Below are positions 44,999 through 56,432 of a stretch of DNA of 64,000 bases, in pieces; within the stretch, counting starts at the first letter, position 1; every line of letters starts with the position of its first letter. This stretch comes from an uncultured Pseudomonadota bacterium (lineage in GTDB: Bacteria; Myxococcota_A; Polyangia; Nannocystales; Nannocystaceae). The DNA lies in the NCBI GenBank assembly GCA_913061055.1, contig CAJXVA010000002.1, positions 1 through 64,000 on the forward strand. Direction: 5' to 3'. The notes below the pieces were generated by a model that was not told the DNA's origin, did no database searches, and worked only from the letters and a program-made list of their open reading frames with translations. The translations under genes and the position numbers were made by a program.

Positions 44999-46471
44999 TC
45001 AGAGCTTGATCTCTCGCCAGCCTTTGCTGGCGAACTTGAAGGCCATCACGACCCCCAGCAACGACACGTACAGCGAGGCGGAGAACCACACGCCTTCCAT
45101 CCCGAATCCGAGCTTGGGGCCAAGCAGCCAGGTCAGCGGCACCAACACGCCGAAGTGCAGGATGCCTTCGGCGACAGCGACGAAGACGTTGGCACCGGCG
45201 CCGTAGAGGGCTTGGGCGAGGATCAGCCCGACCGACATCAGCGGCAGAGCCAGTGTCACCATGCGCATCGAGGCTGCCGCGGCTTTGGGCACCGCGGGGT
45301 CGTTGGGTGCGAGCACTGAGATGATCTGCTCGGGGATCACCATGAACACGGCCCCGATCACCAGCATGGCGTAGATGCCCAAGCGTGCCGACTCCCAGCC
45401 GTAGCGGGCTGCGAGGTTCGGCTTGCCGGCGCCCAAGCTCTGACTGACACAGGTCGCGGTGGCCGTGCCAAACGCGATCGCGGGCATGAAGCACAACGCC
45501 GACGTATCCATGATCGCCTTGGTCGCCGCGGTGTACGTGTTGGCCGTGCCGCCGGATGCCGCGTCGATCTGACCGACGAAGTACATGAACAGCGCAAACC
45601 CGGCCATGAGAATGACCGTCGCTGTTCCCGAAGGCACCAGCAGCCTGATGATGTTCCGCATCACCACGGTGTCGACCTTGCGGTGGCGATAGATCTCGAA
45701 TCGCTTGAAGTCACCCGAAGCGCTGACGTAGGCCATGATCGCCAGGCCCAGATAGGTGCTGATGACCGAGGCGTAGCCCGCTCCGGCGAGCTCCATCCGA
45801 GGGATGCCCAGCGGGTCAAAACCGAAGATGAACAGGTAGTTCAACCCGATGTTGAACACGTTCATCGCAAGCGCCGCCCACAAGTGCACGTAGGTCCGGC
45901 CGATGCCGTCGAAGAAGGCTTTGTAGCTGAACGTGACCACCATGCCCAACACACCGATCATGCGGATCTGCGTGTATTCGGCTCCAAGAGCGGCCTGCAA
46001 CGGGCTGGCACTCGCGAGGGCCTCCACGGCGATCGGCGTCGCGAACCATCCAAAGATTCCGCCGAACGCACCCGCCAGGAGGCCGACGCAGAGACTGTTG
46101 AACAGCACCTGCCCGGTCTCGACGGGCTTCCCCTCCGCAAACCGCCGACCTGTGATGGCTTGGGTGCCCGCGCCGATGGCCGCAAAGAACCCTCCGACCG
46201 CCCAGAAGACCGGCATGCCGAGGCCGAGTGCGGCCTGCGATGCGGTGGCGAGCTCTGGCTCGAGACGCCCGACCATCAACGTATCGAAGTAGTTCACGAA
46301 GAACTGCGTGAGCATCGCGAGGATCACCCACGCGCCCAGGCGGAACACGCGTTTGACGATCGTCATCTCCAAGCGGAGCGTCAGCAGCTTGGGCGCATCA
46401 TCGGGGAGCGCGGTGAGATCTGCTTCTGAGGCCAGAGCCGAACTCCAGTACCCCAGCGCGAACCCCACCAC
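44999..46471 (-). CDS. MATE family efflux transporter
   Basis: 490 residues, near the family norm, with 12 hydrophobic helices. N-terminal half motif FVNYFDTLMVGRLEPELATASQAALGLGMPVFWAVGGFFAAIGAGTQAITGRRFAEG; second half motif AIAFGTATATCVSQSLGAGKPNLAARYGW. MATE pumps export drugs or metabolites by Na+ or H+ antiport in the cytoplasmic membrane. The first codons up to 46366 may be an extension; ATG 46366 begins just before the first helix but has no ribosome site at the right spacing. Confidence 0.93.
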   Translation of the reverse strand: MVGFALGYWSSALASEADLTALPDDAPKLLTLRLEMTIVKRVFRLGAWVILAMLTQFFVNYFDTLMVGRLEPELATASQAALGLGMPVFWAVGGFFAAIGAGTQAITGRRFAEGKPVETGQVLFNSLCVGLLAGAFGGIFGWFATPIAVEALASASPLQAALGAEYTQIRMIGVLGMVVTFSYKAFFDGIGRTYVHLWAALAMNVFNIGLNYLFIFGFDPLGIPRMELAGAGYASVISTYLGLAIMAYVSASGDFKRFEIYRHRKVDTVVMRNIIRLLVPSGTATVILMAGFALFMYFVGQIDAASGGTANTYTAATKAIMDTSALCFMPAIAFGTATATCVSQSLGAGKPNLAARYGWESARLGIYAMLVIGAVFMVIPEQIISVLAPNDPAVPKAAAASMRMVTLALPLMSVGLILAQALYGAGANVFVAVAEGILHFGVLVPLTWLLGPKLGFGMEGVWFSASLYVSLLGVVMAFKFASKGWREIKL

Positions 46472-46666
46472 AAGGCCGCGTGGCCCGGTCGCGCGTGCGT
46501 TTCGGGCGCGTACGGCGCGCAGGGAAACGCCATGGGTCCAGCCTGGAAGTCGGGGGGTCGCGCGATCAGCGGTCGTAGGTTGGTGTCACGAGAAGAGGCG
46601 AGTCGGCCTCGGCCTCGAGGAACGAGATCACCTGCACCTAGGGGTCAGGATCGCCGAGGCCCAGCC

Positions 46667-47814
<1,148 letters not shown>

Positions 47815-47818
<4 letters not shown>

Positions 47819-48951
47819 GCGTCGCCTCGGAGCTTCCCGAGACGGCCAACGTGGAATGCGAGCTCCATCCCGGCGTCCTGCTGGATCGCCTGCCGCAGGT
47901 AGATGTGGGGGTTGAGCTCCACCGCGGCCAGCGATGGCTCCAGTCCCGCCTCGATGCACGCGAGAAGGAAGCGTCGCCGCAAGGAGGGCAACGCCTCGTA
48001 CACGGCTCCTTCGCCCCAGATGAACCCGAGCACCCCGCCGCCGGAGAACCCGAGGAGGCGCAGCACCCCCCACACCGGGTCGTCGCCAACACCCCGAACA
48101 AAGAGGAGTGCGAGCAGAGCCACGATGGCGAGGCTGGTGGCCGGCCAGGTGAGCGCGCGGAGGCAGTTCGCCGGAGGATCACCGGTCGCTTGCGAATCGA
48201 GCTCGGCCTCGAACTCGGAGGCCAACTCGCACAGGAACGGCCTGACGTCGGACGTTTGCTGCGCGATGGTGTGCATCAGCGCCATGCCTCGGGCGACGTC
48301 CCGCTGAAACCACGCCCCGAGGGCCCGGGCCAACTCCCGACGCACCGCGGGGTCACGCTCGAGGGGCATACGGGTTGCAAACGCCACGAGCGCGGGCGGC
48401 AGCGAGAGTGTGGCGGCGAGGGACGACCAATCCCCGCTGACCCGAAGCAGATAAACGAACTCGGTGTCATCGTGGTCGAAAGCGTCAGGGTACTTCGATG
48501 CGAGCAGGCCAAACGCGGGGCGGTTGAGCAACAGGACGCGCAGCCCGACGCATCGCGTGGCCCACCGCAGGTGACCGCCGTCCTCTCCCAGCATTGCGGC
48601 GGCCCAGCGGTCGTCCATCACCAGCTCGTACGCCCACTGCACTTCGTCGCGATCGAGTGCATCCAGCACCACCGCTGGATCGACCTCCGACTGCGGAACC
48701 TCCTTCGGGTCTCGGGGCGGCTGCGGTTCTTCCTCTGCCTGTGACACGTGGGGCACTTCGAACGACGCCGCAAACGCTTGCATCGCCTCCGCCTCGCTCG
48801 CCGCCTCGAATGCATCCCGCAGGCGCCGAAACCCGTCGGGATCGGAGTCGGGCTTATGGCGCTTGAGCAGCTTGTGATACGCGCGCTTGATCGCACGAGC
48901 GTCGGCGTCCGGGGGGAGCCCTAGGAGCTCGAAGGCTTCGGAGGCGGACAT
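47815..48951 (-). CDS. J-like membrane protein (A), Hsp70 partner
   Basis: 378 residues, starting 1 base after the Hsp70 stop codon. The J-like domain (~1-48: ASEAFELLGLPPDADARAIKRAYHKLLKRHKPDSDPDGFRRLRDAF) again has HKPD instead of HPD. A middle region carries VQWAYELVMDDRWAAAMLGEDGG, matching the paralogue's TALALVMDDRWAHAM. Then come hydrophobic helices (~265-315) and PSLRRRFLLACIEAGL. Co-translated with the Hsp70 and the second J-like gene. Confidence 0.82.
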
Positions 48952-48952
48952 C

Positions 48953-50683
48953 TCAGTGCTGCTGCAGGCGTTCGACGATGACCAACAGCTGTTGTCGGTG
49001 CTCGCGGATCAGCGCCGGGTCTTGGGACTCGAGGCAGGACTTGAACGACCCGATGAGCTCGCCGAGTAGCGCCCGGTCGTCTCGGGTGAGAGTGGTGAAC
49101 AAGGCCTCGGCGCGCTCGAGTGCCGCGACGTTGGGGAGTGCGTCGCGCGGGTGGAACTTGAGCGACTGCAGCATGGTCTGCGCCCGCCCGACCTCCGCCT
49201 TGGTCATCCCCCGGCCCGAACGATCCAGTACCAGCGTGTGTTTCTTGCCCGTGCTGAGAACGGTCGTCTCAACCTCCAGAAGACCGTTGAGGTCGTACGA
49301 GAAGCGAACCTCGATCTGCTCGCTTCCTGCGGGACCTGCGGGGACCCCCTTGATTGTGTACTCGCCGATCTTCGTGTTGTGCTCGCACAGGGCGTGCTCC
49401 CCTTGGTAGACGCCAAACTCGACCCATCGCTGGTTGTTGTCAATCGTCGTGAAGACATGCGACCGACTGGCAGGCAGGACCGTGCCGCGCTCGACGATGG
49501 CGCTGAACATGCCGTTGACCCGATGTCTGCCGTGCTCGCTGCTGTGGTCCACCCCGAGACTGAACGGGGCGATGTCCGTGACCACGAGATCCTCGACCTG
49601 GGCGTCATCAGCCTTGAGCGCGGCCTGCACGGCTGCACCCACGGCCACGGCCTCATCGGGCGAGAGCGTTCGGGTGCCTTCTTTGTTGAACACGTTGGCG
49701 ACCAGCCCATCGACCAGGGGCATCCGGGTCGCGCCTCCGACGAGCAGCACCTGGTCGACCGCACTACGCATCCAGCCGGCATCTTTGAGCGCCTGGCGGA
49801 TCGGGGTCTGCATCCGGCTCACCAGCGGTGCCCACCAGCCGTGGACCTGCTCACGCGTGACCTCGAGCGTGAACGTCCTGGCGGAGGGGCCTACCCCGGC
49901 GACCACGACTGAAGCGCGCTCGGCCGACGAGAGGGCTCGTTTGGCGCGCTCACAGGCGAGGCGGAGTTTCGCGGAGAGGTCCGCCGCGCGGCTGAGATCG
50001 ACCCCCTCGGTCTCCAAGATGCGCTTGCCGCAGTGCTCCATCATCAGTTCGACGAAGTCCTCACCGCCCAGGCGAGCGTCTCCGGCCGAGGCCAGGATCT
50101 CGATGATGCCGTCGGTCACCTCGAGCACCGAGACGTCAAACGTACCGCCGCCGAGGTCGAGGACCACGAGCTTGGCTTCGCTCTGCGGGTTGCCGAAGCC
50201 GTACGCGAGGGCGGCTGCGGTGGGCTCGTTGATGATCCGTTCGACGTGCAGGCCGGCGATCTCGCAAGCGGCCTGGGTGGCGCGACGCTGGTCCTCTCCG
50301 AAGTACGCCGGCACCGTCACCACCGCCTCCAGCACCCGCTGCCCGAGATGTTCTTCCACGCTCTGGCGGAGGTCAGCGAGCACGAGCGCCGAGAGGGACT
50401 CCGACCGCATCGACTTGCGACCCAGCGTCCAGGTGCGCTCGGTCCCCATATCGCGCTTGAAGTTGCACACGGTCTCCCCGGGGTGCGTGAGTTCTCGAGA
50501 CTTGGCCGGCGCGCCAACCAGGGTGCGTCCGTCGTTGTCGACCGAGACCGCGCTTGGGGTGAGCCGCTCGCCAAGCAGGTTGGGGATGATGATGGCCTGT
50601 CCGTCCATCAACACCGCCGCCAGCGAGTGGGTCGTCCCGAGATCGATACCAATGCGAACGCCCGCATCCTCGCGTCGTGTCAC
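48953..50683 (-). CDS. Hsp70 family chaperone, HscC-like
   Basis: 576 residues from GTG 50683. The ATPase domain is complete: IGIDLGTTHSLAAV (N-terminus), AVVTVPAYFGEDQRRATQAAC, NEPTAAALAYGF, VVLDLGGGTFDVSVLEV, LLVGGATRMPLV. A substrate-binding beta domain follows (DIAPFSLGVDHSSEHG...IERGTVLPASRSHVFTT), then a short, charged C-terminus instead of the full DnaK lid. DnaK is ~640 residues, and no EEVD-type or DnaK tail is seen. HscC of E. coli is similarly short and works with J-type partners; the two J-like genes directly downstream fit that model. A well-formed promoter precedes the GTG. Confidence 0.92.
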   Translation of the reverse strand: MTRREDAGVRIGIDLGTTHSLAAVLMDGQAIIIPNLLGERLTPSAVSVDNDGRTLVGAPAKSRELTHPGETVCNFKRDMGTERTWTLGRKSMRSESLSALVLADLRQSVEEHLGQRVLEAVVTVPAYFGEDQRRATQAACEIAGLHVERIINEPTAAALAYGFGNPQSEAKLVVLDLGGGTFDVSVLEVTDGIIEILASAGDARLGGEDFVELMMEHCGKRILETEGVDLSRAADLSAKLRLACERAKRALSSAERASVVVAGVGPSARTFTLEVTREQVHGWWAPLVSRMQTPIRQALKDAGWMRSAVDQVLLVGGATRMPLVDGLVANVFNKEGTRTLSPDEAVAVGAAVQAALKADDAQVEDLVVTDIAPFSLGVDHSSEHGRHRVNGMFSAIVERGTVLPASRSHVFTTIDNNQRWVEFGVYQGEHALCEHNTKIGEYTIKGVPAGPAGSEQIEVRFSYDLNGLLEVETTVLSTGKKHTLVLDRSGRGMTKAEVGRAQTMLQSLKFHPRDALPNVAALERAEALFTTLTRDDRALLGELIGSFKSCLESQDPALIREHRQQLLVIVERLQQH

Positions 50684-50689
50684 GTTGGG

Positions 50690-50718
50690 AGTATAGGCAG
50701 TTCGCCGCTCCGCGTCAT
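50690..50718 (-). promoter_or_regulatory. Putative promoter of Hsp70-J operon, leaderless
   Basis: On the minus strand ATGACG (50713-50718), a 17-bp spacer and TATACT (50690-50695), then 6 nt to GTG 50683. Confidence 0.5.
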
Positions 50719-50862
50719 CACAGTCCGCCGAGCCGCAGCGCACGACGGTTCCCGCCCCAGCCGCGGATCCGTGGGCCTAAACCTCGCGCGGCAGACAGGC
50801 CAGAGTCTCCAGAGCACCGAAGAAGGCCAGTGACGCGCCGTGACGCGACCGCGTCCTGCAGG

Positions 50863-51327
50863 TCAGGACAACCGTGGACGTTGAGGCGCGCGATCTGGCC
50901 GAGGGCTGCTGGCCGTTCTCCAGGGCCGGGCCGAGCGGACCACGAACGTCCCCGACAACCGGTCGTGCCGTGGACGAACTTCTCGGAGCAGCGAGTGCGC
51001 GTTCAGGAAAGGTCTGCCTTTGTACCCGGCGCGGTCGAAGAGCTGCCGGGTCGACGGCTTGCCTCCTTTGCAGTCCACAACCCGCGTCCCCGTGACGAGC
51101 TTTCCCAACGTTCGGCCGAGTCCGACCTCCATGACAAACTGTAGGAACGTCGCCGCCATGACAGCGGGCACCAACGACGAGGCAGGGGCAAGCGTGTCGG
51201 GGAGCAACGACGCCGCCGCGACCGCCACCGCGACGAAGGCACCAGCATCGATGAGACCACTCGCCATGCGCCGCGGTACGCTGGCGGGCAAGGGCGTTCG
51301 AGGCTGCGGCGTGAGGGGAACGGACAT
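50863..51327 (-). CDS. RDD family membrane protein, short form
   Basis: 154 residues from ATG 51327; the frame opens at 51396. RDD signature: PRRMASGLIDAGAFVAVAVAAASLL (first helix), a second helix (VPAVMAATFLQFVMEVG), LGRTLGKLVTGTRVVDCKGG and RPRHDRLSGTFVVR. Normally a third hydrophobic helix stands between the last two; here that place reads LFDRAGYKGRPFLNAHSLLREV, not hydrophobic. The helix may have been lost by deletion or frameshift. RDD proteins act in the membrane, role mostly unknown. Confidence 0.6.
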   Translation of the reverse strand: MSVPLTPQPRTPLPASVPRRMASGLIDAGAFVAVAVAAASLLPDTLAPASSLVPAVMAATFLQFVMEVGLGRTLGKLVTGTRVVDCKGGKPSTRQLFDRAGYKGRPFLNAHSLLREVRPRHDRLSGTFVVRSARPWRTASSPRPDRAPQRPRLS

Positions 51328-51448
51328 CCTTACCGACCAACAGGCTGGACGCGCTGGGCATTCCTGACGTTCACCGGACCTGTACCTCGAAGACACCAGG
51401 AAGAAGGCGAACTCGGCCCCCGAAATCCGTCGCCCGCGACGGATGGGG

Positions 51449-51454
51449 TAGGCT
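51449..51454 (+). promoter_or_regulatory. Putative -10 box of small ORF
   Basis: TAGGCT lies 7 nt before ATG 51462. Confidence 0.3.
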
Positions 51455-51461
51455 CACCCTG

Positions 51462-51554
51462 ATGAGGCTCCGCGGACTGTTGATGGCGTTCCTGTTTGTC
51501 CTCGCGGTCGGCGCTCTCGCGTGGCTCACGGGCGACGCCGGCCCCTGGGGATGA
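51462..51554 (+). CDS. 30-residue putative membrane peptide
   Basis: ATG 51462 gives 30 codons: a basic start (MRLRG), a hydrophobic helix (LLMAFLFVLAVGALAWL) and a short polar tail TGDAGPWG. One helix with a positive N-terminus fits a small membrane protein. A -10-like TAGGCT stands 7 nt upstream, as in neighbouring genes, which is the main reason to think it is expressed. Confidence 0.4.
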   Translation: MRLRGLLMAFLFVLAVGALAWLTGDAGPWG

Positions 51555-52163
51555 CCGACCCCTGATGGTCGAGGTCGGAGTTCGGCACCTCGCTCCTCTC
51601 ATCTGACAGTGCCCCACCAATATGAGGGGTGCGGTGTCACGATAGAGCGCGCCTGAGAATCGACACTGGCACGTAACTCTTGTCGCAGACGGCCGTTGAC
51701 TCCACACACCACCGGACCCTGATCGACGCTCAATCTTGCCGGCCTGCGAACCGGCCAAGACGAAGCTTGGCTCTCGGAAGAATGCGGCTCCTGGGCCGTA
51801 TTCGGCGAACTGCGTTGCGCCGCGCGCAAAACCGCGCAGACGCTGTTCCTAGCCGCAGATCGATGTTCAGCTTCCAATGAGCGGTTTCGCCCGCCGGCTC
51901 GTATGGGGACGCGTGCTCGCGTTTCGCGCCCCCCGCGTGGGTCAGGATGGGACTGCGGTCGGGGCGCTTTGACGCCTCACGCCTTTGGCGCCGCCATTTG
52001 CGAACCGGAGGCCGCGGACGTTGTTCGGCGCGTTCTACGCCAGCTGCACGGCAAGCTGGCTTACGGCTGTTGGTTGTCAGGAAGGACTGATCCCCTTACT
52101 GCTATTCAGGCGGCTTTTCGCGGGTAAGGAGACTTGCCTCGATGCGCCAGGGGAATGGATCCG
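51555..52163. other. Intergenic region before copper/thiol operon
   Basis: About 600 bp without a convincing gene and visibly less GC-rich than its surroundings. It contains a perfect inverted repeat (52039-52060), an imperfect one (CTTGCCGG..CCGGCCAAG, near 51735-51760), and AAGGAG (52124-52129) before a TTG at 52134. It should hold the operon promoter and any operator, but I could not identify a known metal-regulator site. Confidence 0.4.
52039..52060. repeat. 7-bp perfect inverted repeat
   Basis: GCCAGCT and AGCTGGC separated by 8 nt, about 100 bp upstream of the operon. Possible operator or RNA hairpin. Confidence 0.5.
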
Positions 52164-52916
52164 ATGAAGACAGGTCGTCAAAAATCGCCGTGGACGAGCG
52201 CACTTTGCGCTCCGATTGCTATCATGTCCGTGCTCGCGTTCGCGCCAGGAGAGGCGCGGGCCGAAGAGCCCTACGGTGATTCGCCGGGCGATCAGCCCTA
52301 CGATTTCTCGAAGAAGTTCTACAAGAAGAACGGCATCAAGAAGAAGAATCTCGTCCTGACCATTCAGGAGCGGGGTGGCGGCGTCGGTGCGGTCGTCGAG
52401 GATTCCAAACCCGACAGCTCCCGCAGCAAGGTCCGCATCATCGCGACCAACGGTGGATACGACGCCGGCGGTGCACTGCTCTACTACCCTGACCCGCCGG
52501 CGTTCCTCCCCGTCGAAGGCTTCCGCAAGGGCAAGAAAGGCAAGCAAGCGCGGGCCATCGCGGATGAGTTCCGAGCGTTCATCTTCCCGCGCGCCGACGG
52601 AGACCCGTTCTCTCCTGGCCCGCCCAACCGTCGGCAAGACAACGTATTCGACACGGGCCTCGGCTACCTGTCCGAGAACCCGCTTGGGTTATGGACGATC
52701 GAGTTCGTGCAGTACACCGAGGCCGCGCTCATCGGCGGCACGCCAGCACAGAACGCCCTGATGTTGACGATGGCCGATCGCAACGGCTTGGACGAAGACG
52801 GCACGCCGATCATCCGTCGCAAGCACGAGATCTTCGCGCTCGAAGAGGCGGGCTTGGTCACCCTCTACAGCCGCGACAAAGAAACGTTTGAGAACGGGCC
52901 ACCCTGGGTCATATGA
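52164..52916 (+). CDS. Secreted protein, first gene of copper/thiol operon
   Basis: 250 residues from ATG 52164; AGGGGA lies ~10 nt upstream. TTG 52134 (after AAGGAG) and ATG 52155 are alternatives. A classical signal peptide (ALCAPIAIMSVLAFAPGEARA) precedes a mature part with a basic stretch (KKFYKKNGIKKKNLVLTIQERGGG) and beta-type phrases (SKVRIIATNGGYDAGGALLYY, WTIEFVQYTEAALIGG, NALMLTMADRNGLDEDG). No Cys-based metal site. Unknown family. Its stop overlaps an ATG (52913) that opens the apparent true beginning of the oxidase. Confidence 0.65.
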   Translation: MKTGRQKSPWTSALCAPIAIMSVLAFAPGEARAEEPYGDSPGDQPYDFSKKFYKKNGIKKKNLVLTIQERGGGVGAVVEDSKPDSSRSKVRIIATNGGYDAGGALLYYPDPPAFLPVEGFRKGKKGKQARAIADEFRAFIFPRADGDPFSPGPPNRRQDNVFDTGLGYLSENPLGLWTIEFVQYTEAALIGGTPAQNALMLTMADRNGLDEDGTPIIRRKHEIFALEEAGLVTLYSRDKETFENGPPWVI

Positions 52917-52935
52917 CCAACTCTCATCGACCCCC

Positions 52936-52943
52936 GGGGGGGG
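52936..52943. repeat. G8 homopolymer at oxidase start
   Basis: C5 followed by G8. With seven G, the ATG at 52913 (overlapping the previous stop as ATGA) would run in frame into the oxidase. Confidence 0.6.
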
Positions 52944-52946
52944 TCA

Positions 52947-54830
<1,884 letters not shown>

Positions 54831-54844
54831 CTGCGGCTGTACTC

Positions 54845-54889
54845 TCCGGCGGTTGACGACGACGCAAGCGTGTCGCATCAACCGCCGGA
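54845..54889. repeat. 12-bp perfect inverted repeat
   Basis: TCCGGCGGTTGA pairs perfectly with its inverse at 54878-54889 across 21 nt, between the oxidase stop and the SCO start. No T-run follows, so it may be a processing or stabilising hairpin or an attenuator rather than a simple terminator. Confidence 0.7.
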
Positions 54890-54920
54890 ACTCGCTACGG
54901 TTCAGGCCCGCTGTGTCTCC

Positions 54921-55727
54921 ATGACCCTCCGAGATCTCCACCCGACCCACTGGCGCCCCGCAGCGCTCGCGGCATGTCTGCTCGCGTTCGCCGGCTGCAA
55001 CGAATCGACGGTCGACACCCCGCCAAAAGCCGCCGCTCCCCCTGCACAGGAGCAGGCGGACAAGCCGGACAAGGAAGTGGTTGTCGACCCAGCGGCGCTC
55101 TACGACCCGCCCACGGCCGACGTGGCCCCGCCGAAGGTGTCGGGAAAACGCCAGTCCGCCCCAGACTTCCCGGACGTCCTGCTCACCGACCACACCGGAA
55201 AGAAGGTCCGGTTCTACGAGGAGTTGGTCAAGGGCAAGATCGTGTTCATCAACTTCATGTACGCGACGTGCACCGGGACGTGACCGGTTACGACGGCGAA
55301 CCTCGTGAAGGTTCGGGACAACATGGGCGAGCGGTTTGGCAAGGACGTCTTCTTCGTCTCCATCACGCTGATGCCAGAGCAGGACTCCCCTGCGGTTCTC
55401 ACCAAGTTTGCGAACCGCTACAAGATCCTCGAGAAGCCAGGCTGGACGTTCGTGACCGGACGGCCCCGCGACATCGAGCTTCTGCGTCGCCGGCTGGGTT
55501 TTTCCTACATCGACCGCGAGCTCGATGCCGACCGCACCAACCACATTCGATTGGTCCTCGTCGGAAACGAGCCCTTCGGATGGTGGGGTACGCTGCCCGG
55601 CGCTGACATGTCGTCGAACCAGCTGACGCAGTATCTCAAGTGGATGGAGCCGGGCGTGTCCGGCATGAAGACGCCGCAGACCATCCCGATGAAGAAGAAA
55701 AAGAAGAAAGCGAAGAGCGGGGAATAG
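54921..55727 (+). CDS. SCO1/SenC copper chaperone, candidate selenoprotein
   Basis: One open frame from ATG 54921 to 55727 is interrupted only by TGA at 55281-55283; read through it gives 268 residues. Lipobox LLAFAGC, then an Ala/Pro/Lys linker. The thioredoxin-like SCO domain starts at about residue 90: FPDVLLTDHTGKKVRFY, VKGKIVFINFMYAT, then C117-T-G-T-U121-P-V-T-T-A-N-L, followed by VFFVSITLMPEQDSPAVL and the metal-binding His in RTNHIRLVLV. In SCO proteins the motif is CxxxCP, so the TGA replaces the second Cys, a copper/redox ligand. A hairpin lies just downstream (55297-55315). SCO proteins load copper onto oxidase centres or act as periplasmic thiol oxidoreductases. Alternatives: a nonsense mutation or a sequencing error. 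Next gene is 3 bp downstream. Confidence 0.7.
55281..55315 (+). promoter_or_regulatory. UGA codon plus SECIS-like hairpin
   Basis: UGA followed by C (a weak stop context). After 13 nt, CGAACCT (55297-55303) pairs perfectly with AGGTTCG (55309-55315) around the 5-nt loop CGTGA, which has G at its second position. In E. coli fdhF the SelB-binding stem-loop begins 11 nt after the UGA. The geometry fits a bacterial SECIS. Confidence 0.55.
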
Positions 55728-55730
55728 GTC

Positions 55731-56432
55731 ATGGACAAGCGCATCCTGATCGTCGGAGGTGCCGTAGCAACGGCCGGCCTCCTCTATCTCTTGCTTTCGG
55801 GGGAAGGCCCCGATTCACAGGCCTCTGACGTGGCCGAAGGGGCCGTCGCGACGGCCGACAAACCGTCTGGGGACTCGGCCAAGGCGGGCGCGAGCGGATT
55901 GCCCACGGCCCGCAAATCGATCTCTGGGGACGGCGAAGACGACGAAGACGCCTGGAATCCAGGTGGCGAACATGAACCGACTGCCGACGACTCCCAGAAG
56001 TGGCATTGGCTGCAGCAAGACCTCGATCGCATGATCGACGACACGCGACCGAAGGCTCGCAAGCGAATGACCGCAGAGGAGTTCCGCGCCGGCTACCTCA
56101 AGTCGAGCGCCGAATACCTCGAGCTCACCGCGGACGAGCGCACGAAGTTCGACGCTGCCGCCAACCGGGCCGTCGAGTCGATCGAGGACGCGCGCGCCGC
56201 CATGCAGACGGCGCAGGCCGACACGCCTTACGACGAGGACAAGCCAGAGTCGATCGAGGCCTGGAAGAACGCCCAGGCGACGTTCAAAGAGCAACAGGCC
56301 AACGCTGCCAAGGCTTTTTCCGCGTCGCTCCCGGTGCGGTCTCGGACCACACTGATGCGCGAAGAGTCGCTGCGATGGGTCGTACGCCTCGACTTCGGGC
56401 TCAAGCACGCGGGTCGGGCCGCAAGCCAATGA
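55731..56432 (+). CDS. Single-span membrane protein in copper/thiol operon
   Basis: 233 residues starting 3 bp after the SCO stop. An N-terminal anchor (ILIVGGAVATAGLLYLLL) precedes an acidic, low-complexity linker and a helical region (KWHWLQQDLDRMIDDTRPKARKRMTAEEFRAGYLKSSAEYLELTADERTKFDAAANRAVESIEDARAAM). No Cys. The mature part should project into the periplasm, where it could act as an adaptor for its neighbours. Unknown family; overlaps the next gene by 4 bp. Confidence 0.75.
   Translation: MDKRILIVGGAVATAGLLYLLLSGEGPDSQASDVAEGAVATADKPSGDSAKAGASGLPTARKSISGDGEDDEDAWNPGGEHEPTADDSQKWHWLQQDLDRMIDDTRPKARKRMTAEEFRAGYLKSSAEYLELTADERTKFDAAANRAVESIEDARAAMQTAQADTPYDEDKPESIEAWKNAQATFKEQQANAAKAFSASLPVRSRTTLMREESLRWVVRLDFGLKHAGRAASQ

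Noticed and set aside
44975-45000. Run of nine T as a terminator
   Set aside because: No stem precedes it in either direction; on the minus strand, the direction of both flanking genes, it is an A-run.
49434-50696. 420-residue plus-strand open frame
   Set aside because: Shadow of the Hsp70 gene; Ser/Thr/Arg-biased composition typical of antisense frames.
52039-52060. Inverted repeat as a known copper-regulator operator
   Set aside because: It does not match the CueR, CopY or CsoR site patterns I know; kept only as a repeat.
54870-55283. SCO region as two separate genes split at the TGA
   Set aside because: Both parts are in the same frame and join exactly across a known family motif. The second part has no ribosome site or start at a sensible place.
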